A stretch of DNA of 64,000 nucleotides from Glaciecola sp. (GTDB lineage Bacteria > Pseudomonadota > Gammaproteobacteria > Enterobacterales > Alteromonadaceae). Position 1 is the stretch's first letter, and each line of letters opens with the position of its first letter. The DNA lies in assembly GCA_029246415.1 (NCBI GenBank), contig JAQWNF010000008.1, positions 62,001 to 126,000 of the forward strand, given 5' to 3'. Of this stretch, positions 38,796 to 49,180 are shown in pieces. The position numbers were made by a program, and so were the translations under genes. A model generated the notes under the pieces. It did no database searches, was not told the DNA's origin, and saw only the letters and a program-made list of their open reading frames with translations.

Positions 38796-39899
38796 TTATT
38801 CCATAACGTTAGCTAAGTCTTCTAATATAGACATCACGGAACGACTGGCATCTTCCATCTTCACTAACGCATTCGCAGCATCTTCTTTGCGACCTTCAGC
38901 GATTAGCCTTAACGCATCAACGCCATTGGAATGGACTGCCGTATGAGGCATTTCTAGTTGTCTAAAAGCGTTGTGTTGAGCAAATTGTCTTTTACCATCG
39001 GCTTGATACCATTTCCCTAAGCGACACATTGTATGATCTGCAAAGTCACTAGATTTTTTATCACTCAATCCATAAATAACGGCATAAACCTCACTTTTCC
39101 ACACTATATGATCTAGTTTAACGGTTTGCATAAATGAACGATGAGAACTATTCGTAATTGTATCTTTCATACTGCTACAGCAATCAACTATCGACGCATA
39201 ATCCGTATTTAATTTCTCGACACCGTTGGATAAATTATCATTATTAAGCCGGATATCATCCACTGACTCGACAGCGCCTTTGGTCGAAGCAATGATCCCT
39301 CCGACTAAATCAGCGACTTCACTTGCCGACTTATTGGTTTCATTTGCCAACGATCTCACTTCATCCGCCACCACGCTAAAACCGCGGCCAGCGTCTCCTG
39401 CTCTGGCAGCTTCAATCGCAGCATTTAGCGCTAATAAATTTGTTTGATCGGAAATACTGGTAATCGTCGCAACAAATTTGTTAATGTGATCAGCCTTATC
39501 CGACAAGCCAGATATATTGGTTGTCATCCCACCCATTTTAGCACTCAAGCCCGTCATTGATGACGCAATCGTATTTAATGAATCGGAAGAAACGCTAAAC
39601 AATTGATTAATATCTTGTAATGCCTCGCTTTGCTTTTCGATTTTTTGAAATGAATCAAGAACTGTTTCTCTTATGTCCTCGACCTGTTTTAAAGATTCCA
39701 GCATGCAAGTCACTAGCACTCTTTCATAGCTTTCAGCTGACATTTCAGTATTAGCTCTAGTTTGTGCGTCAGCATATAACTGATCATTACTGGCTTGTAA
39801 GTGCTTAACTTCTTCAGAAAGTTCGCTGACAGATTGAGCTAGATGTTCTTTTTCAGAAATCGCTTTATCATAACGTTTAGACAAGACAAACATATTCAT
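38796..39899 (-). CDS. Cytoplasmic methyl-accepting protein with CZB domain
   Basis: 367 residues with no membrane segment. An N-terminal coiled coil (about 8–50) is followed by the MCP signalling domain, whose hairpin tip reads [33 protein letters not shown] (around 150–190). A C-terminal chemoreceptor zinc-binding domain follows, with [18 protein letters not shown] and PHTAVHSNG (the His/Cys zinc ligands). CZB proteins have been tied to zinc or hypochlorite sensing. There is no separate ligand-binding domain, so the CZB part is probably the sensor. Confidence 0.88.
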   Translation of the reverse strand: MNMFVLSKRYDKAISEKEHLAQSVSELSEEVKHLQASNDQLYADAQTRANTEMSAESYERVLVTCMLESLKQVEDIRETVLDSFQKIEKQSEALQDINQLFSVSSDSLNTIASSMTGLSAKMGGMTTNISGLSDKADHINKFVATITSISDQTNLLALNAAIEAARAGDAGRGFSVVADEVRSLANETNKSASEVADLVGGIIASTKGAVESVDDIRLNNDNLSNGVEKLNTDYASIVDCCSSMKDTITNSSHRSFMQTVKLDHIVWKSEVYAVIYGLSDKKSSDFADHTMCRLGKWYQADGKRQFAQHNAFRQLEMPHTAVHSNGVDALRLIAEGRKEDAANALVKMEDASRSVMSILEDLANVME

Positions 39900-40042
39900 T
39901 CCTTAAATGTTGTAATCCGTGTGTAGGTGATTTTGTATTCTAGTTCTAGACGTTATATCGACCTTAAAGAAATAATCTTAATCAGCATTGCGCTAAAATA
40001 GTGCGTTTTATCGGTACACCCCGGTAGAGAGATAAATCTGAC

Positions 40043-40399
40043 TTATTCCTTAGGCACAATATCTTTAAACCCACCGGCATTGATAACATTGGTATAGCCT
40101 GCAGCTTGCAAGTCTTTGGTCGATTGCGCCGCGCGTTTACCTGAACGACAGTAAAGCACTATCGTGGCATTTTTGTCGACATTCTGTTTCTGGATTTTTT
40201 CTAGTAATAAGGTATTTTGCATATGCAATGCCTTAGGATGATGTCCCGATGACCATTCCCAGTCAGTCCTAACATCAATCACCATTGCGCCTTTTGCTAT
40301 CGCCTCTAACGCTTTTTGAGTTTCTATTTCTTGAGCATGTACATTATTAGCAAGCAACAAAATCGAACAAAAAATAACTAAACGAGTAAACCAACGCAT
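40043..40399 (-). CDS. Periplasmic rhodanese-like protein
   Basis: 118 residues with a signal peptide (LVIFCSILLLANNVHA) and one rhodanese domain. AMVIDVRTDWEWSSGHHPKALHM is followed by the active-site loop VLYCRSGKRA (catalytic Cys). It resembles PspE-type single-domain thiosulfate sulfurtransferases. Physiological role is unknown. Confidence 0.88.
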   Translation of the reverse strand: MRWFTRLVIFCSILLLANNVHAQEIETQKALEAIAKGAMVIDVRTDWEWSSGHHPKALHMQNTLLLEKIQKQNVDKNATIVLYCRSGKRAAQSTKDLQAAGYTNVINAGGFKDIVPKE

Positions 40400-40554
40400 A
40401 AAAAATCCTTAGGTGTTTTATTTTCATTAAAATTAATGTAATTTGGGAAGTAATGCAACATATAACAAACAAATTTTTATCATAAATAGAGTCTACTAAA
40501 TGCTCCTTCCTGTAATGATTTTCACTCGCCTACATACATTTTGGTACAGTCAAC

Positions 40555-42060
40555 ATGAGTAATGCAAATCTACCCTCAGGCGCTCCTTCGGGAAATAATA
40601 CTGATCCAACTATCCGTGCTCAATACCAATATATAGGTTTAGTTCTAGGGCCCTTGTTATTTGCTGTGATGATGTTGTTTGATGCACAACAAACCACTAT
40701 GCCACTAGAGGCATGGCGCACTACTGCTGTCGCAATCTGGATGGCGATATGGTGGGCTACCGAAGCAGTCCCAGTCCCTGCAACCGCGTTTATCCCCTTA
40801 ATCACCTTTGATGTATTAGGGATAGCATCAATAAAAGACGCTGCAGCAGCGTATGCAAACCCAATAATCTATTTGTTTTTGGGGGCATTTGTATTGGCTA
40901 TTGCCGTTGAACGCTGGCAACTTCATAAGCGGATCGCACTCATCATATTATCCAAAACCGGGACTAACGGTAAAAGTCTAATTGGTGGCTTTATGGTCGT
41001 CGCTGCAATCTTGTCTATGTGGATGACCAATACGTCTACGACCATGATGTTACTTCCTATCGCCTTATCCGTAGTGACGGTGATCAGTGAGAAAGTGGTT
41101 GGCTTATCCAACAAACAAATAAACCACTTTCAAGCGGCTATGTTATTGAGTTTAGCTTATGGAGCAACAATCGGAGGGCTGGCAACGTTAATTGGTACGC
41201 CACCCAATGCTTTACTAGCCGCATATTTATCTGCAAATCATGGCATTGATTTAGGTTTTGCACAGTGGATGGCAATTGGTGTTCCTGTATCCATGGTTAT
41301 GTTGCCCATTGCTTGGTTTGTGTTAACGCGAATTTCATTTCAAGTCGAAATCAAAGCTAATGCCAAAGTCGAAGCGCATTTACAACAACTTCGCTCAGAA
41401 CTCGGCCCAGTGTCGACTGCCGAAAAACGCGTGGCATTAATATTTTTTGGGGTCGTGGTAGCTTGGATGTTACGCCGACCGGTAAGCGAAATACTTGGTA
41501 TTACCGGTGTGAGTGATGCGATGATTGCAATGGCGGCAGCAATGTTATTGTTTATTGTTCCTTCTGGTGAAAAAGAACAATACCAACTCATCACTTGGCC
41601 TGATATGACTCGATTACCATGGGGTGTCTTAATCTTATTTGGTGGTGGTTTGAGTTTAGCTTCAGCAGTCTCTGGTTCTGGTTTAGCCTTATGGCTAGGT
41701 GAAACCGTTTCAGCTATAGGGACATCTCAGCTTATATTATTAATCATATTAACCACCGCATTAGTCATATTTTTAACTGAATTAACCAGTAATTTGGCGA
41801 CTACAGCTACATTTTTACCCGTGATGGGAGCGATTGCAATTCAACAAGATTTATCGCCGTTAATGTTAAGTGTACCTATTACTTTGGCGGCTAGTTGCGC
41901 GTTTATGTTACCTGTGGCCACACCACCAAATGCGATTGTATTTGCATCTGGCATGTTGACTATTCCACAAATGATCCGCAGTGGACTAGTTCTTAATTTC
42001 ATTGGCTTAGCTCTACTGACATTTGTAGCAATCTGGTGGGCACCATATATATTGGGGTAA
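40555..42060 (+). CDS. SLC13/DASS-family sodium-coupled anion transporter
   Basis: 501 residues with about 12 helices. The two DASS signature regions are MTNTSTTMMLLPIAL (about 158) and TELTSNLATTATFLPVMGA (about 408), the SNT-type substrate and Na+ sites. WWATEAVPVPATAFIPL near the start is typical of the family. Substrates in the family are dicarboxylates, citrate or sulfate; none can be chosen here. The gene stands alone. Confidence 0.9.
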   Translation: MSNANLPSGAPSGNNTDPTIRAQYQYIGLVLGPLLFAVMMLFDAQQTTMPLEAWRTTAVAIWMAIWWATEAVPVPATAFIPLITFDVLGIASIKDAAAAYANPIIYLFLGAFVLAIAVERWQLHKRIALIILSKTGTNGKSLIGGFMVVAAILSMWMTNTSTTMMLLPIALSVVTVISEKVVGLSNKQINHFQAAMLLSLAYGATIGGLATLIGTPPNALLAAYLSANHGIDLGFAQWMAIGVPVSMVMLPIAWFVLTRISFQVEIKANAKVEAHLQQLRSELGPVSTAEKRVALIFFGVVVAWMLRRPVSEILGITGVSDAMIAMAAAMLLFIVPSGEKEQYQLITWPDMTRLPWGVLILFGGGLSLASAVSGSGLALWLGETVSAIGTSQLILLIILTTALVIFLTELTSNLATTATFLPVMGAIAIQQDLSPLMLSVPITLAASCAFMLPVATPPNAIVFASGMLTIPQMIRSGLVLNFIGLALLTFVAIWWAPYILG

Positions 42061-42259
42061 TATATTTAGGTACTATATTTGGATGTATAGGTGTCAATTC
42101 CTGCTATTTTGCTTGGCTTGACATCTATTTATGTCAGCGTATGCTATCAAGATTAGAGCTAATAATGCTCTAGTTTTTAGCTTATTCAACTCGTAGTTGG
42201 AAACTATATACGTAGTAAGATTCCTGAGTATCTATTCATACTAGTCGACAGGAGTCATT

Positions 42260-43183
42260 ATGAGTACCCCAACCGTCAATGTCATTAATCAGATGGATAC
42301 ACCAATCTGGGTAGTGATCGCCGAAAACCAAGCACATATCATCAGTAGCAAAACTCAACATATCGCCGAAACCGAATTTGAGCAATACTATCGCTATATG
42401 CTCAGTGGGAATGTTGCTAGTCCTCTGACAGAAATACCTTTAGATATTGCCTATCAAGCTGAATCAGAATACAAAACAAGACTACGCCAGTATTATGAGA
42501 GCCACCAAGAAAGCACCTATGTGTGGAGCGGCTTTATTGAAGCAGGTGAATTAGAAATCGCTCCTCATAGCCATAATGTGTTTTCACGCAAAGCCGATGA
42601 AGCCTTATATTATGTGTCTATCCGGACCAAACAAATCACCGCTATTGCTGATGCTGTGCCGCGCAGTGAACCAGAGCTCATCATTGATGCATCAGGTCAT
42701 ATCGCAGAGCCCACTCCTCCTTCGCCAGAAGTGATTACAGCCAATTCCAAGGTGTTTTTTAAACATGCCAACAGCGTGATTAGCGACCCACAAACGCATC
42801 TGCGCTGGCCCTGCGCAACAGTAGGAAACACAGGCGGTGCCGGACACCTGCTCAATCACTGGACAGGTAAAGCAGTCAGCAATAATTGCTTGGTGCGGAT
42901 CCTTACCAAAGATCGTACGGTAGCCAAAGATGGCTATCATCACTTATATTGCACCGATGTTGGTAATGTCTATTACGACAAAATTAGTAGTAACAAAAAA
43001 CAACAATGGAAAATCATGAAAACCAATGCAGTAACGAATAGTCCTGGAGATAATCTGTGTTATGGGGATATAGTGAAGATTGCGAATGGCAAATGGTCCA
43101 AGGCGAATTTAGGGATCAATGGCAAATGGTGTCAGTGTGTCAATAATGACTCGACGGTGTGGGTACTAGCTAAAAAACCGTAA
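42260..43183 (+). CDS. Unrecognised two-part protein, possible beta-trefoil C-terminus
   Basis: 307 residues, no signal peptide and no membrane segment. The N-terminal part (about 1–140, VINQMDTPIWVVIAENQAH … VWSGFIEAGELEIAPHSHNVF) is joined by a Pro/Glu-rich linker (about 145–162) to a Cys- and Trp-rich C-terminal part (about 163–307). The latter shows three loosely similar beta-rich blocks, two of them ending in QQWKI and TVWVL, which suggests a beta-trefoil or lectin-like fold; this is inference. AGGAG lies well placed before the ATG. Neighbours are an SLC13 transporter and the convergent prpF, so context says little. Confidence 0.6.
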   Translation: MSTPTVNVINQMDTPIWVVIAENQAHIISSKTQHIAETEFEQYYRYMLSGNVASPLTEIPLDIAYQAESEYKTRLRQYYESHQESTYVWSGFIEAGELEIAPHSHNVFSRKADEALYYVSIRTKQITAIADAVPRSEPELIIDASGHIAEPTPPSPEVITANSKVFFKHANSVISDPQTHLRWPCATVGNTGGAGHLLNHWTGKAVSNNCLVRILTKDRTVAKDGYHHLYCTDVGNVYYDKISSNKKQQWKIMKTNAVTNSPGDNLCYGDIVKIANGKWSKANLGINGKWCQCVNNDSTVWVLAKKP

Positions 43184-43238
43184 TGATTTTTTTGCTAGTA
43201 CACTTAAGAGTTACGCTATTGTTTCCCTAATCTAAACT

Positions 43239-44477
43239 TTAGCTTATATCTGGCTCAGGCACTCGCACACACCCTTCCATCAATACGCGTGCTGAACGGC
43301 TCATCACAACTTTTTCAACTTGCCATTGACCAGCTTGTAGTGACGCAGCTGCGCCAACCTTCAATGTCCCCGACGGATGACCAAAAGTCACCGAGTCAAT
43401 GCTGCCACCACCGGCAGCAAGGTTGACTAATGTCCCAGGGATTGCAGCAGCAGTGCCAATAGCCACAGCAGCTGTTCCCATCATTGCATGATGTAACTTG
43501 CCCATTGATAAGGCTCTGACTTGTAAATCAATCGCCTCTTGAGAAACGCTTGTACCACTAGAAGTAGTAAACGCAATCGCAGGGGCTACAAATGCAATTT
43601 TAGGTGTATGTTGTGATGCTTTGGCAGTCTCAATATCAGGACTTAACCCCATTTTTACCGCACCGTGTAAACGGATTGTTTCAAATCGAGCTAAGGCTGC
43701 TTCATCATTGTTAATCGCATCTTGTAACTCTGTGCCGTTATAGCCTAGATCTGCGGCATTAAAAAACAACGTCGGAATACCAGAGTTGATCATACTCACT
43801 TGAAACTCACCCTCGCCCGGCACAACTAAGGTATCGACAAGATTTCCCGTAGGCAGTACCGCTTCGGAGGGGTCAACTGGCGCAATAAACTCCACTGGCA
43901 CTTCTGCCGCTGGAAACGTCACCCCGTCGAGCATAAAATCACCCGTTTCTTGGACTTCACCATTTGTAATCGGCACACGAGCAACAATCGTTTTATGGAT
44001 GTTAGATTGCCAAATACGCACAACTGTCACGCCATTTTGAGGAATGCGTGACGCATCGACCAAACCATTATTAATGGCAAATGAGCCAACCGCAGCAGTT
44101 AAGTTACCGCAATTACCACTCCAATCCACAAATGGTTTATCAATCGCCACCTGTCCAAATAGGTAATCAACGTCGTGATCCGGTTGAGTAGACGCACTCA
44201 AAATCACCGTTTTACTGGTACTAGAGGTTGCGCCTCCCATGCCGTCAGTTTGTTTCGCATAAGGGTCGGGACTACCAATTACGCGCAATAACAACGCATC
44301 GCGATACGCTCCAGCTACTTGAGCTTGTTGCGGTAAGTCACTGAGTTTAAAAAACACCCCTTTACTCGTTCCCCCGCGCATATACGTCGCGGGGATCTTA
44401 AGTTGTGGAGCAAAGGATTGAGTTACCTTTGAGTCCTGTTGAGACTGTTTTAGGGACTGTTCATGGGACATACTCAT
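43239..44477 (-). CDS. prpF: 2-methylaconitate isomerase PrpF
   Basis: 412 residues of the PrpF fold. It isomerises the 2-methylaconitate made by AcnD to the form used in the methylcitrate cycle. Motifs: IPATYMRGGTSKGVFF, DGMGGATSSTSKTVIL, WSGNCGNLTAAVG and FGHPSGTL. It overlaps acnD by ATGA, so it is translationally coupled and last in the operon. The N-terminus (MSMSHEQSLKQSQQDS) is a short non-conserved tail. Confidence 0.95.
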   Translation of the reverse strand: MSMSHEQSLKQSQQDSKVTQSFAPQLKIPATYMRGGTSKGVFFKLSDLPQQAQVAGAYRDALLLRVIGSPDPYAKQTDGMGGATSSTSKTVILSASTQPDHDVDYLFGQVAIDKPFVDWSGNCGNLTAAVGSFAINNGLVDASRIPQNGVTVVRIWQSNIHKTIVARVPITNGEVQETGDFMLDGVTFPAAEVPVEFIAPVDPSEAVLPTGNLVDTLVVPGEGEFQVSMINSGIPTLFFNAADLGYNGTELQDAINNDEAALARFETIRLHGAVKMGLSPDIETAKASQHTPKIAFVAPAIAFTTSSGTSVSQEAIDLQVRALSMGKLHHAMMGTAAVAIGTAAAIPGTLVNLAAGGGSIDSVTFGHPSGTLKVGAAASLQAGQWQVEKVVMSRSARVLMEGCVRVPEPDIS

Positions 44478-47068
44478 GCCACCTGTCCCTCTAAAAAGTC
44501 TTGTGCAAAGCGTTGCAATACACCACCGGCTTCATACACACTTTGTTCCTCAGCAGTATCTAAGCGACATAACGTCTTGATCGTGAATTGCTCGCCATTG
44601 GCGCGAGTCACCGCAACCAGCATATGACTACCCGCAACAACCGGATCATTCACAGAATAAGTTTCAGTGCCATCTAGCGCATAAGTATGACGAGTATCGC
44701 CGCCAGTAAACTCTAATGGCAACACGCCCATTCCGACTAAGTTAGTCCGGTGAATCCGTTCAAAGCCTTCAGCAACAATGACTTCTACGCCAGCTAATCG
44801 AACACCTTTGGCCGCCCAATCACGCGATGAACCTTGACCATAATCCGCACCGGCAACAATAATTAAAGGCTGTTTACGTTCCATGTAGGTTTCTATCGCT
44901 TCCCACATGCGCAAGGTTTTGCCTTCTGGTTCGACGCGTGCATACGAACCTTGTTTGATCTCACCTTGTTCATCCAACACCATTTCATTGAGGAGTTTTG
45001 GATTCGCAAATGTCGCACGTTGAGCGGTTAAATGATCGCCTCGATGCGTAGCATAAGAATTAAAGTCTTCTTCTGGCAAGCCCATTTTCGCAAGATACTC
45101 ACCTGCGGCACTACTACCCATAATCGCATTAGATGGCGACAAATGATCTGTTGTAATATTATCCCCTAGCACAGCTAATGGACGCATACCTTGCATCGTT
45201 CTCGGTGCTGCTAATGCGCCTTCCCAATAAGGAGGACGACGAATGTACGTGCTTTGTGGACGCCAATCATAAAGTGGATTATTTTTCTCACCATAATCGA
45301 CACTCAAATCGAACATAGGCGTATAGACTTGGTTAAACATCTCTGGCTTAACGCTAGATTTAATTACCGCATCGACTTCAGCATCATCTGGCCAAATATC
45401 TTTTAAATACACCGGATTACCGTTTTTATCTGTGCCTAATGCATCTTTTTCAATATCAAAACGAATAGAGCCTGCAATCGCATAAGCCACAACTAATGGT
45501 GGGGAGGCCAAAAACGCTTGTGACGCATACGGATGAATACGGCCATCAAAGTTACGGTTTCCCGATAATACTGCGGTGGCATATAAATCACGGTCAATGA
45601 TTTCTTGTTGGATAGTTGGATCTAATGCTCCAGACATACCATTGCATGAAGTACATGCATAACCAACGATACCAAAACCTAAATGTTCTAACTCGCTCAA
45701 CAAGCCGGCTTCTTCTAAGTACATTTTGACAACTTTAGAACCCGGAGCCAGTGAGCTTTTGACCCATGGTTGACGAACTAAACCTAGTTCATTCGCTTTT
45801 TTAGCTAGCATCCCCGCCATAATGACATTGCGCGGATTCGAGGTATTGGTACAGCTGGTGATTGCCGCTATGATCACTGCGCCATCAGGCATTAAGCCAT
45901 CTTCTTTAACATACTCTTTGGCAATGCCGCGAGCAGCTAATTCGCTAACAGGCAGTTTGGCATGTGGATTGGATGGCCCTGCCATATTGCGTGTAACCGC
46001 ACTCAAGTCAAAATGTAATACACGTTCATACTGCGCATCAACCATACTATCCGCCCACAAACCTGCGGTTTTAGCATAAGCCTCTACTAATGCCACTTGC
46101 TCCGGTGCTCGCCCGGTTAACGTCAGATAATCAACGGTTTGTTGATCGATATAAAACATGGTGGCTGTCGCACCATATTCAGGTGTCATATTTGAAATCG
46201 TTGCACGATCGCCCAATGACAAATACTGTGTCCCTGCGCCATAACATTCTAAATACGCACCGACGACCTTGGCTTCACGTAAAAATTGTGTCAAAGCTAA
46301 CACGATATCTGTTGAGGTAATTCCCGCTTGTGGCTTACCCGTAAATTCAATCCCAATAATATCAGGCAGGCGCATATAAGACGCACGCCCAAGCATCACA
46401 TTTTCAGCTTCCAACCCACCGACGCCAATTGAAATAACACCCAATGCATCAGTATGTGGAGTATGTGAATCAGTACCAACACACGTATCGGGAAACGCTA
46501 CGTTATCTTTGACTTGTACCACTGGTGACATTTTTTCTAAATTGATTTGGTGCATGATCCCGTTACCAGGAGGAATGACATCAACGTTTTTAAACGCTGT
46601 TTTAGTCCAATTGATAAAGTGGAAACGGTCTTCGTTGCGACGATCTTCAATTGCACGGTTTTTGTCAAACGCATCGGCTTCAAAGCCACCGTGTTCGACA
46701 GCTAAAGAATGATCCACAATCAACTGCGTCGGTACCACAGGATTAACCTTGGCAGGATCGCCACCACCGTCAGCTATCGCATCGCGTAACCCTGCTAAAT
46801 CAACTAACGCGGTTTGACCAAGAATATCATGACACACGACACGCGCCGGGAACCATGGAAAATCACGTTCTTTTTTGCGATAAATTAGCTGCTCTAGCGA
46901 AACATGAAGTGACTCTGGCGCACATTTACGCACCAAGTTTTCCGCCAACACCTTGGAAGTATACGGCAGCTTGGCATATGCACCTGGTTCAATGGCATCA
47001 ACCGCTGCTTGAGTATCAAAATACTCCATAGTTGAGTTAGGCAGTAATGTTTTGTAATCAGTATTCAT
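44474..47068 (-). CDS. acnD: Fe/S-dependent 2-methylcitrate dehydratase AcnD
   Basis: Aconitase-family enzyme that dehydrates 2-methylcitrate in propionyl-CoA breakdown and works with PrpF. The ATG at 47068 (MNTDYKTLLPNS, 864 residues) lies 1 base after the prpC stop; a longer reading into prpC is not conserved. Cluster-ligand motifs AAITSCTNTSNP and GYACTSCNGMSGALD are present, plus DHLSPSNAIM and the swivel-domain GADYGQGSSRDWAAKG. Fe/S dependence makes this branch oxidant-sensitive; the AcnD/PrpF pair replaces PrpD. Confidence 0.96.
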   Translation of the reverse strand: MNTDYKTLLPNSTMEYFDTQAAVDAIEPGAYAKLPYTSKVLAENLVRKCAPESLHVSLEQLIYRKKERDFPWFPARVVCHDILGQTALVDLAGLRDAIADGGGDPAKVNPVVPTQLIVDHSLAVEHGGFEADAFDKNRAIEDRRNEDRFHFINWTKTAFKNVDVIPPGNGIMHQINLEKMSPVVQVKDNVAFPDTCVGTDSHTPHTDALGVISIGVGGLEAENVMLGRASYMRLPDIIGIEFTGKPQAGITSTDIVLALTQFLREAKVVGAYLECYGAGTQYLSLGDRATISNMTPEYGATATMFYIDQQTVDYLTLTGRAPEQVALVEAYAKTAGLWADSMVDAQYERVLHFDLSAVTRNMAGPSNPHAKLPVSELAARGIAKEYVKEDGLMPDGAVIIAAITSCTNTSNPRNVIMAGMLAKKANELGLVRQPWVKSSLAPGSKVVKMYLEEAGLLSELEHLGFGIVGYACTSCNGMSGALDPTIQQEIIDRDLYATAVLSGNRNFDGRIHPYASQAFLASPPLVVAYAIAGSIRFDIEKDALGTDKNGNPVYLKDIWPDDAEVDAVIKSSVKPEMFNQVYTPMFDLSVDYGEKNNPLYDWRPQSTYIRRPPYWEGALAAPRTMQGMRPLAVLGDNITTDHLSPSNAIMGSSAAGEYLAKMGLPEEDFNSYATHRGDHLTAQRATFANPKLLNEMVLDEQGEIKQGSYARVEPEGKTLRMWEAIETYMERKQPLIIVAGADYGQGSSRDWAAKGVRLAGVEVIVAEGFERIHRTNLVGMGVLPLEFTGGDTRHTYALDGTETYSVNDPVVAGSHMLVAVTRANGEQFTIKTLCRLDTAEEQSVYEAGGVLQRFAQDFLEGQVA

Positions 47069-47069
47069 A

Positions 47070-48200
47070 TCATTCACCACGCTGCGCAATTGGTGTGACA
47101 GTGCGCGGCTCACTACCGCTATAATCGGCACTCGGACGAATAATACGGTTGTTATCGCGCTGCTCCATTACATGTGCAGCCCAGCCTGTGACGCGTGAAC
47201 AAACAAATATTGGGGTAAATAATGGGGTCGGAATGCCCATAAAGAAGTACGCAGAAGCATGGAAGAAGTCGGCGTTACAAAAGAGCTTTTTGGTATCCCA
47301 CATGTACTCTTCACAAGCCACTGAAATATCATAAAGTGAGCTATCACCGTATTCCTCAGATAATAATTTGGACCATTTTTTGATAATGACGTTGCGCGGA
47401 TCAGACTCGCGATAAATCGCATGCCCAAAGCCCATGATTTTTTCTTTGCGCTCAAGCATTCCTGCCATTTGTATTTTGGCATCGGCTGGTGAACTGAACT
47501 TTTGAATCATCTCCATCGCCGCTTCATTCGCTCCGCCATGTAACGGTCCACGTAAAGAACCAATTGCACCGGTGATACACGAGAACATATCCGATAACGT
47601 CGAAGCACATACGCGCGCAGTAAATGTAGAAGCATTGAATTCATGCTCTGCATACAAAATCAACGACACATCCATCACTTTACGGTGTAATTCTGATGGA
47701 GTTTTACCCGTTAATAACGCCAGGAAGTGACCGCCGATTGACGCTTCATCTGTCACACAATCAATTTCAACGCCTTCATGGGTGTAGCGATACCAATACG
47801 TCATGATGGCCGGAAAGGCTGCTAATAATCGGTTAGCTGCACGGTTTTGATCTGCAAAATCGACTTCTGGTTCGAGATTACCTAAAAATGACGCGCCTGT
47901 GCGCATCACATCCATAGGGTGTGCATCTTTTGGCACAAGACGTAATACTGCTTTTAATGCATCGGGTAAATCACGCATCGCCGTTAGCTGCGCAACGTAT
48001 TCATCTAATTGTGCTTGAGTCGGTAACTCACCGTTAAATAACAAATATGCGACTTCTTCAAACGTCGCATTATCCGCTAAATCTGACACATCATATCCAC
48101 AATAGGTTAAGCCTGAGCCAGATTTACCAACCGTACATAATTTTGTTTCGCCTGCGCTTTGTCCACGTAAACCTGCGCCACTTAATTTTTTATCAGCCAT
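47070..48200 (-). CDS. prpC: 2-methylcitrate synthase
   Basis: Condenses propionyl-CoA with oxaloacetate. The 376-residue citrate-synthase fold has GLRGQSAGETKLCTVGKSGSGLTYCGYDV at the start. The catalytic His segments are LYAEHEFNASTFTARV and LRGPLHGGANEAAM; IMGFGHAIYRESDPR and the late VCSRVTGWAAHVMEQR follow. Length and the prp context favour methylcitrate over citrate synthase. It is followed by acnD with almost no gap and preceded by prpB across a 101-bp gap that holds a small hairpin. Confidence 0.95.
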   Translation of the reverse strand: MADKKLSGAGLRGQSAGETKLCTVGKSGSGLTYCGYDVSDLADNATFEEVAYLLFNGELPTQAQLDEYVAQLTAMRDLPDALKAVLRLVPKDAHPMDVMRTGASFLGNLEPEVDFADQNRAANRLLAAFPAIMTYWYRYTHEGVEIDCVTDEASIGGHFLALLTGKTPSELHRKVMDVSLILYAEHEFNASTFTARVCASTLSDMFSCITGAIGSLRGPLHGGANEAAMEMIQKFSSPADAKIQMAGMLERKEKIMGFGHAIYRESDPRNVIIKKWSKLLSEEYGDSSLYDISVACEEYMWDTKKLFCNADFFHASAYFFMGIPTPLFTPIFVCSRVTGWAAHVMEQRDNNRIIRPSADYSGSEPRTVTPIAQRGE

Positions 48201-48233
48201 GAGGGCATCCTCTTTGAATTCATTATTTTGTAG

Positions 48234-48254
48234 GGGCGGATACGATTTCCGCCT
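48234..48254. other. Short hairpin between prpB and prpC
   Basis: GGCGGA (48235–48240) and TCCGCC (48248–48253) form a perfect stem in the 101-bp prpB–prpC gap. No T run follows on the minus (operon) strand, so it is not an obvious terminator. It may be an mRNA processing or stability element, or a remnant of a dispersed repeat. Confidence 0.4.
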
Positions 48255-48301
48255 TCTTTTAATCGTTATTATTTACGTTTTATTTTACGTATCAGTGTGC
48301 G

Positions 48302-49180
48302 TTACTTATTTTTGCCTTCGGCAAATAACGAATCAAGCTTTTGCTCATAATCGTGATAGCCCAAGTAATCATAAAGGTCCATTCGAGTTTGCATCGTATC
48401 AACAACGGCTTTTTGGTCGCCATCATGCAAAATATGCTGATAAACGTTTTCCGCCGCTTTGTTCATGGCACGAAATGCAGATAATGGATACAACACCATC
48501 GCTGCACCCCACTCGCCTAACTGTTCTTTGTTCCACAGTTCAGTTTGACCAAACTCTGTGATGTTAGCCAAAATCGGCACATCTAACGCTTCACTAAATG
48601 CACGATAATGCTCTTCGGTTTTCACCGCTTCGGCAAAAATACCGTCAGCACCAGCAGCAACATACGCTTTCGCGCGAGCAATGGCTTTGTCCAAGCCTTC
48701 TTGGGCAAATGAATCAGTGCGCGCCATGATGAAAAAATCCGGATCCGTGCGCGCATCGACTGCCGCTTTAATACGATCAACCATTTCTTCGGTAGAAACA
48801 ATCTCTTTATTTGGACGATGACCACAGCGCTTTTGTGCGACTTGATCTTCCATGTGTACGGCTGCAGCACCGGCTTTTTCCATATCGCGAATAGTTTTGG
48901 CAATATTAAATGCACCACCCCATCCAGTATCGATATCCACTAATAACGGTAAGTCACACGCCGACGTGATGCGTTGTACATCCACAATCACATCATTTAA
49001 GGACGTCATACCTAAATCAGGTAGACCATAAGAGGCATTAGCTACACCGCCTCCAGATAAATAAATCGCATTGTGCCCGATTTGTTTCGCCATCATGGCC
49101 GAATAGGCATTAATGGTACCGACGATTTGTAATGGTGTGTGCTGCGCTAACGCGTCACGAAATTTTTTACCTGCGCTCAT
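48302..49180 (-). CDS. prpB: 2-methylisocitrate lyase
   Basis: Splits 2-methylisocitrate into pyruvate and succinate, the last step of the methylcitrate cycle. The 292 residues show the isocitrate-lyase superfamily start [25 protein letters not shown], Mg2+-binding [24 protein letters not shown] (catalytic Cys in KRCGH) and [11 protein letters not shown]. Its ATG overlaps the GntR stop (ATGA), placing it directly behind the regulator in the same transcript. Confidence 0.96.
   Translation of the reverse strand: MSAGKKFRDALAQHTPLQIVGTINAYSAMMAKQIGHNAIYLSGGGVANASYGLPDLGMTSLNDVIVDVQRITSACDLPLLVDIDTGWGGAFNIAKTIRDMEKAGAAAVHMEDQVAQKRCGHRPNKEIVSTEEMVDRIKAAVDARTDPDFFIMARTDSFAQEGLDKAIARAKAYVAAGADGIFAEAVKTEEHYRAFSEALDVPILANITEFGQTELWNKEQLGEWGAAMVLYPLSAFRAMNKAAENVYQHILHDGDQKAVVDTMQTRMDLYDYLGYHDYEQKLDSLFAEGKNK

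Noticed and set aside
47069-47131. N-terminal extension of acnD into prpC.
   Set aside because: The extension overlaps conserved prpC codons and has no AcnD similarity; the ATG at 47068 directly after the prpC stop fits the family.
48199-48561. A 120-codon plus-strand frame opposite prpB.
   Set aside because: It lies antisense to the strongly conserved prpB, has no ribosome site and no recognisable protein features.
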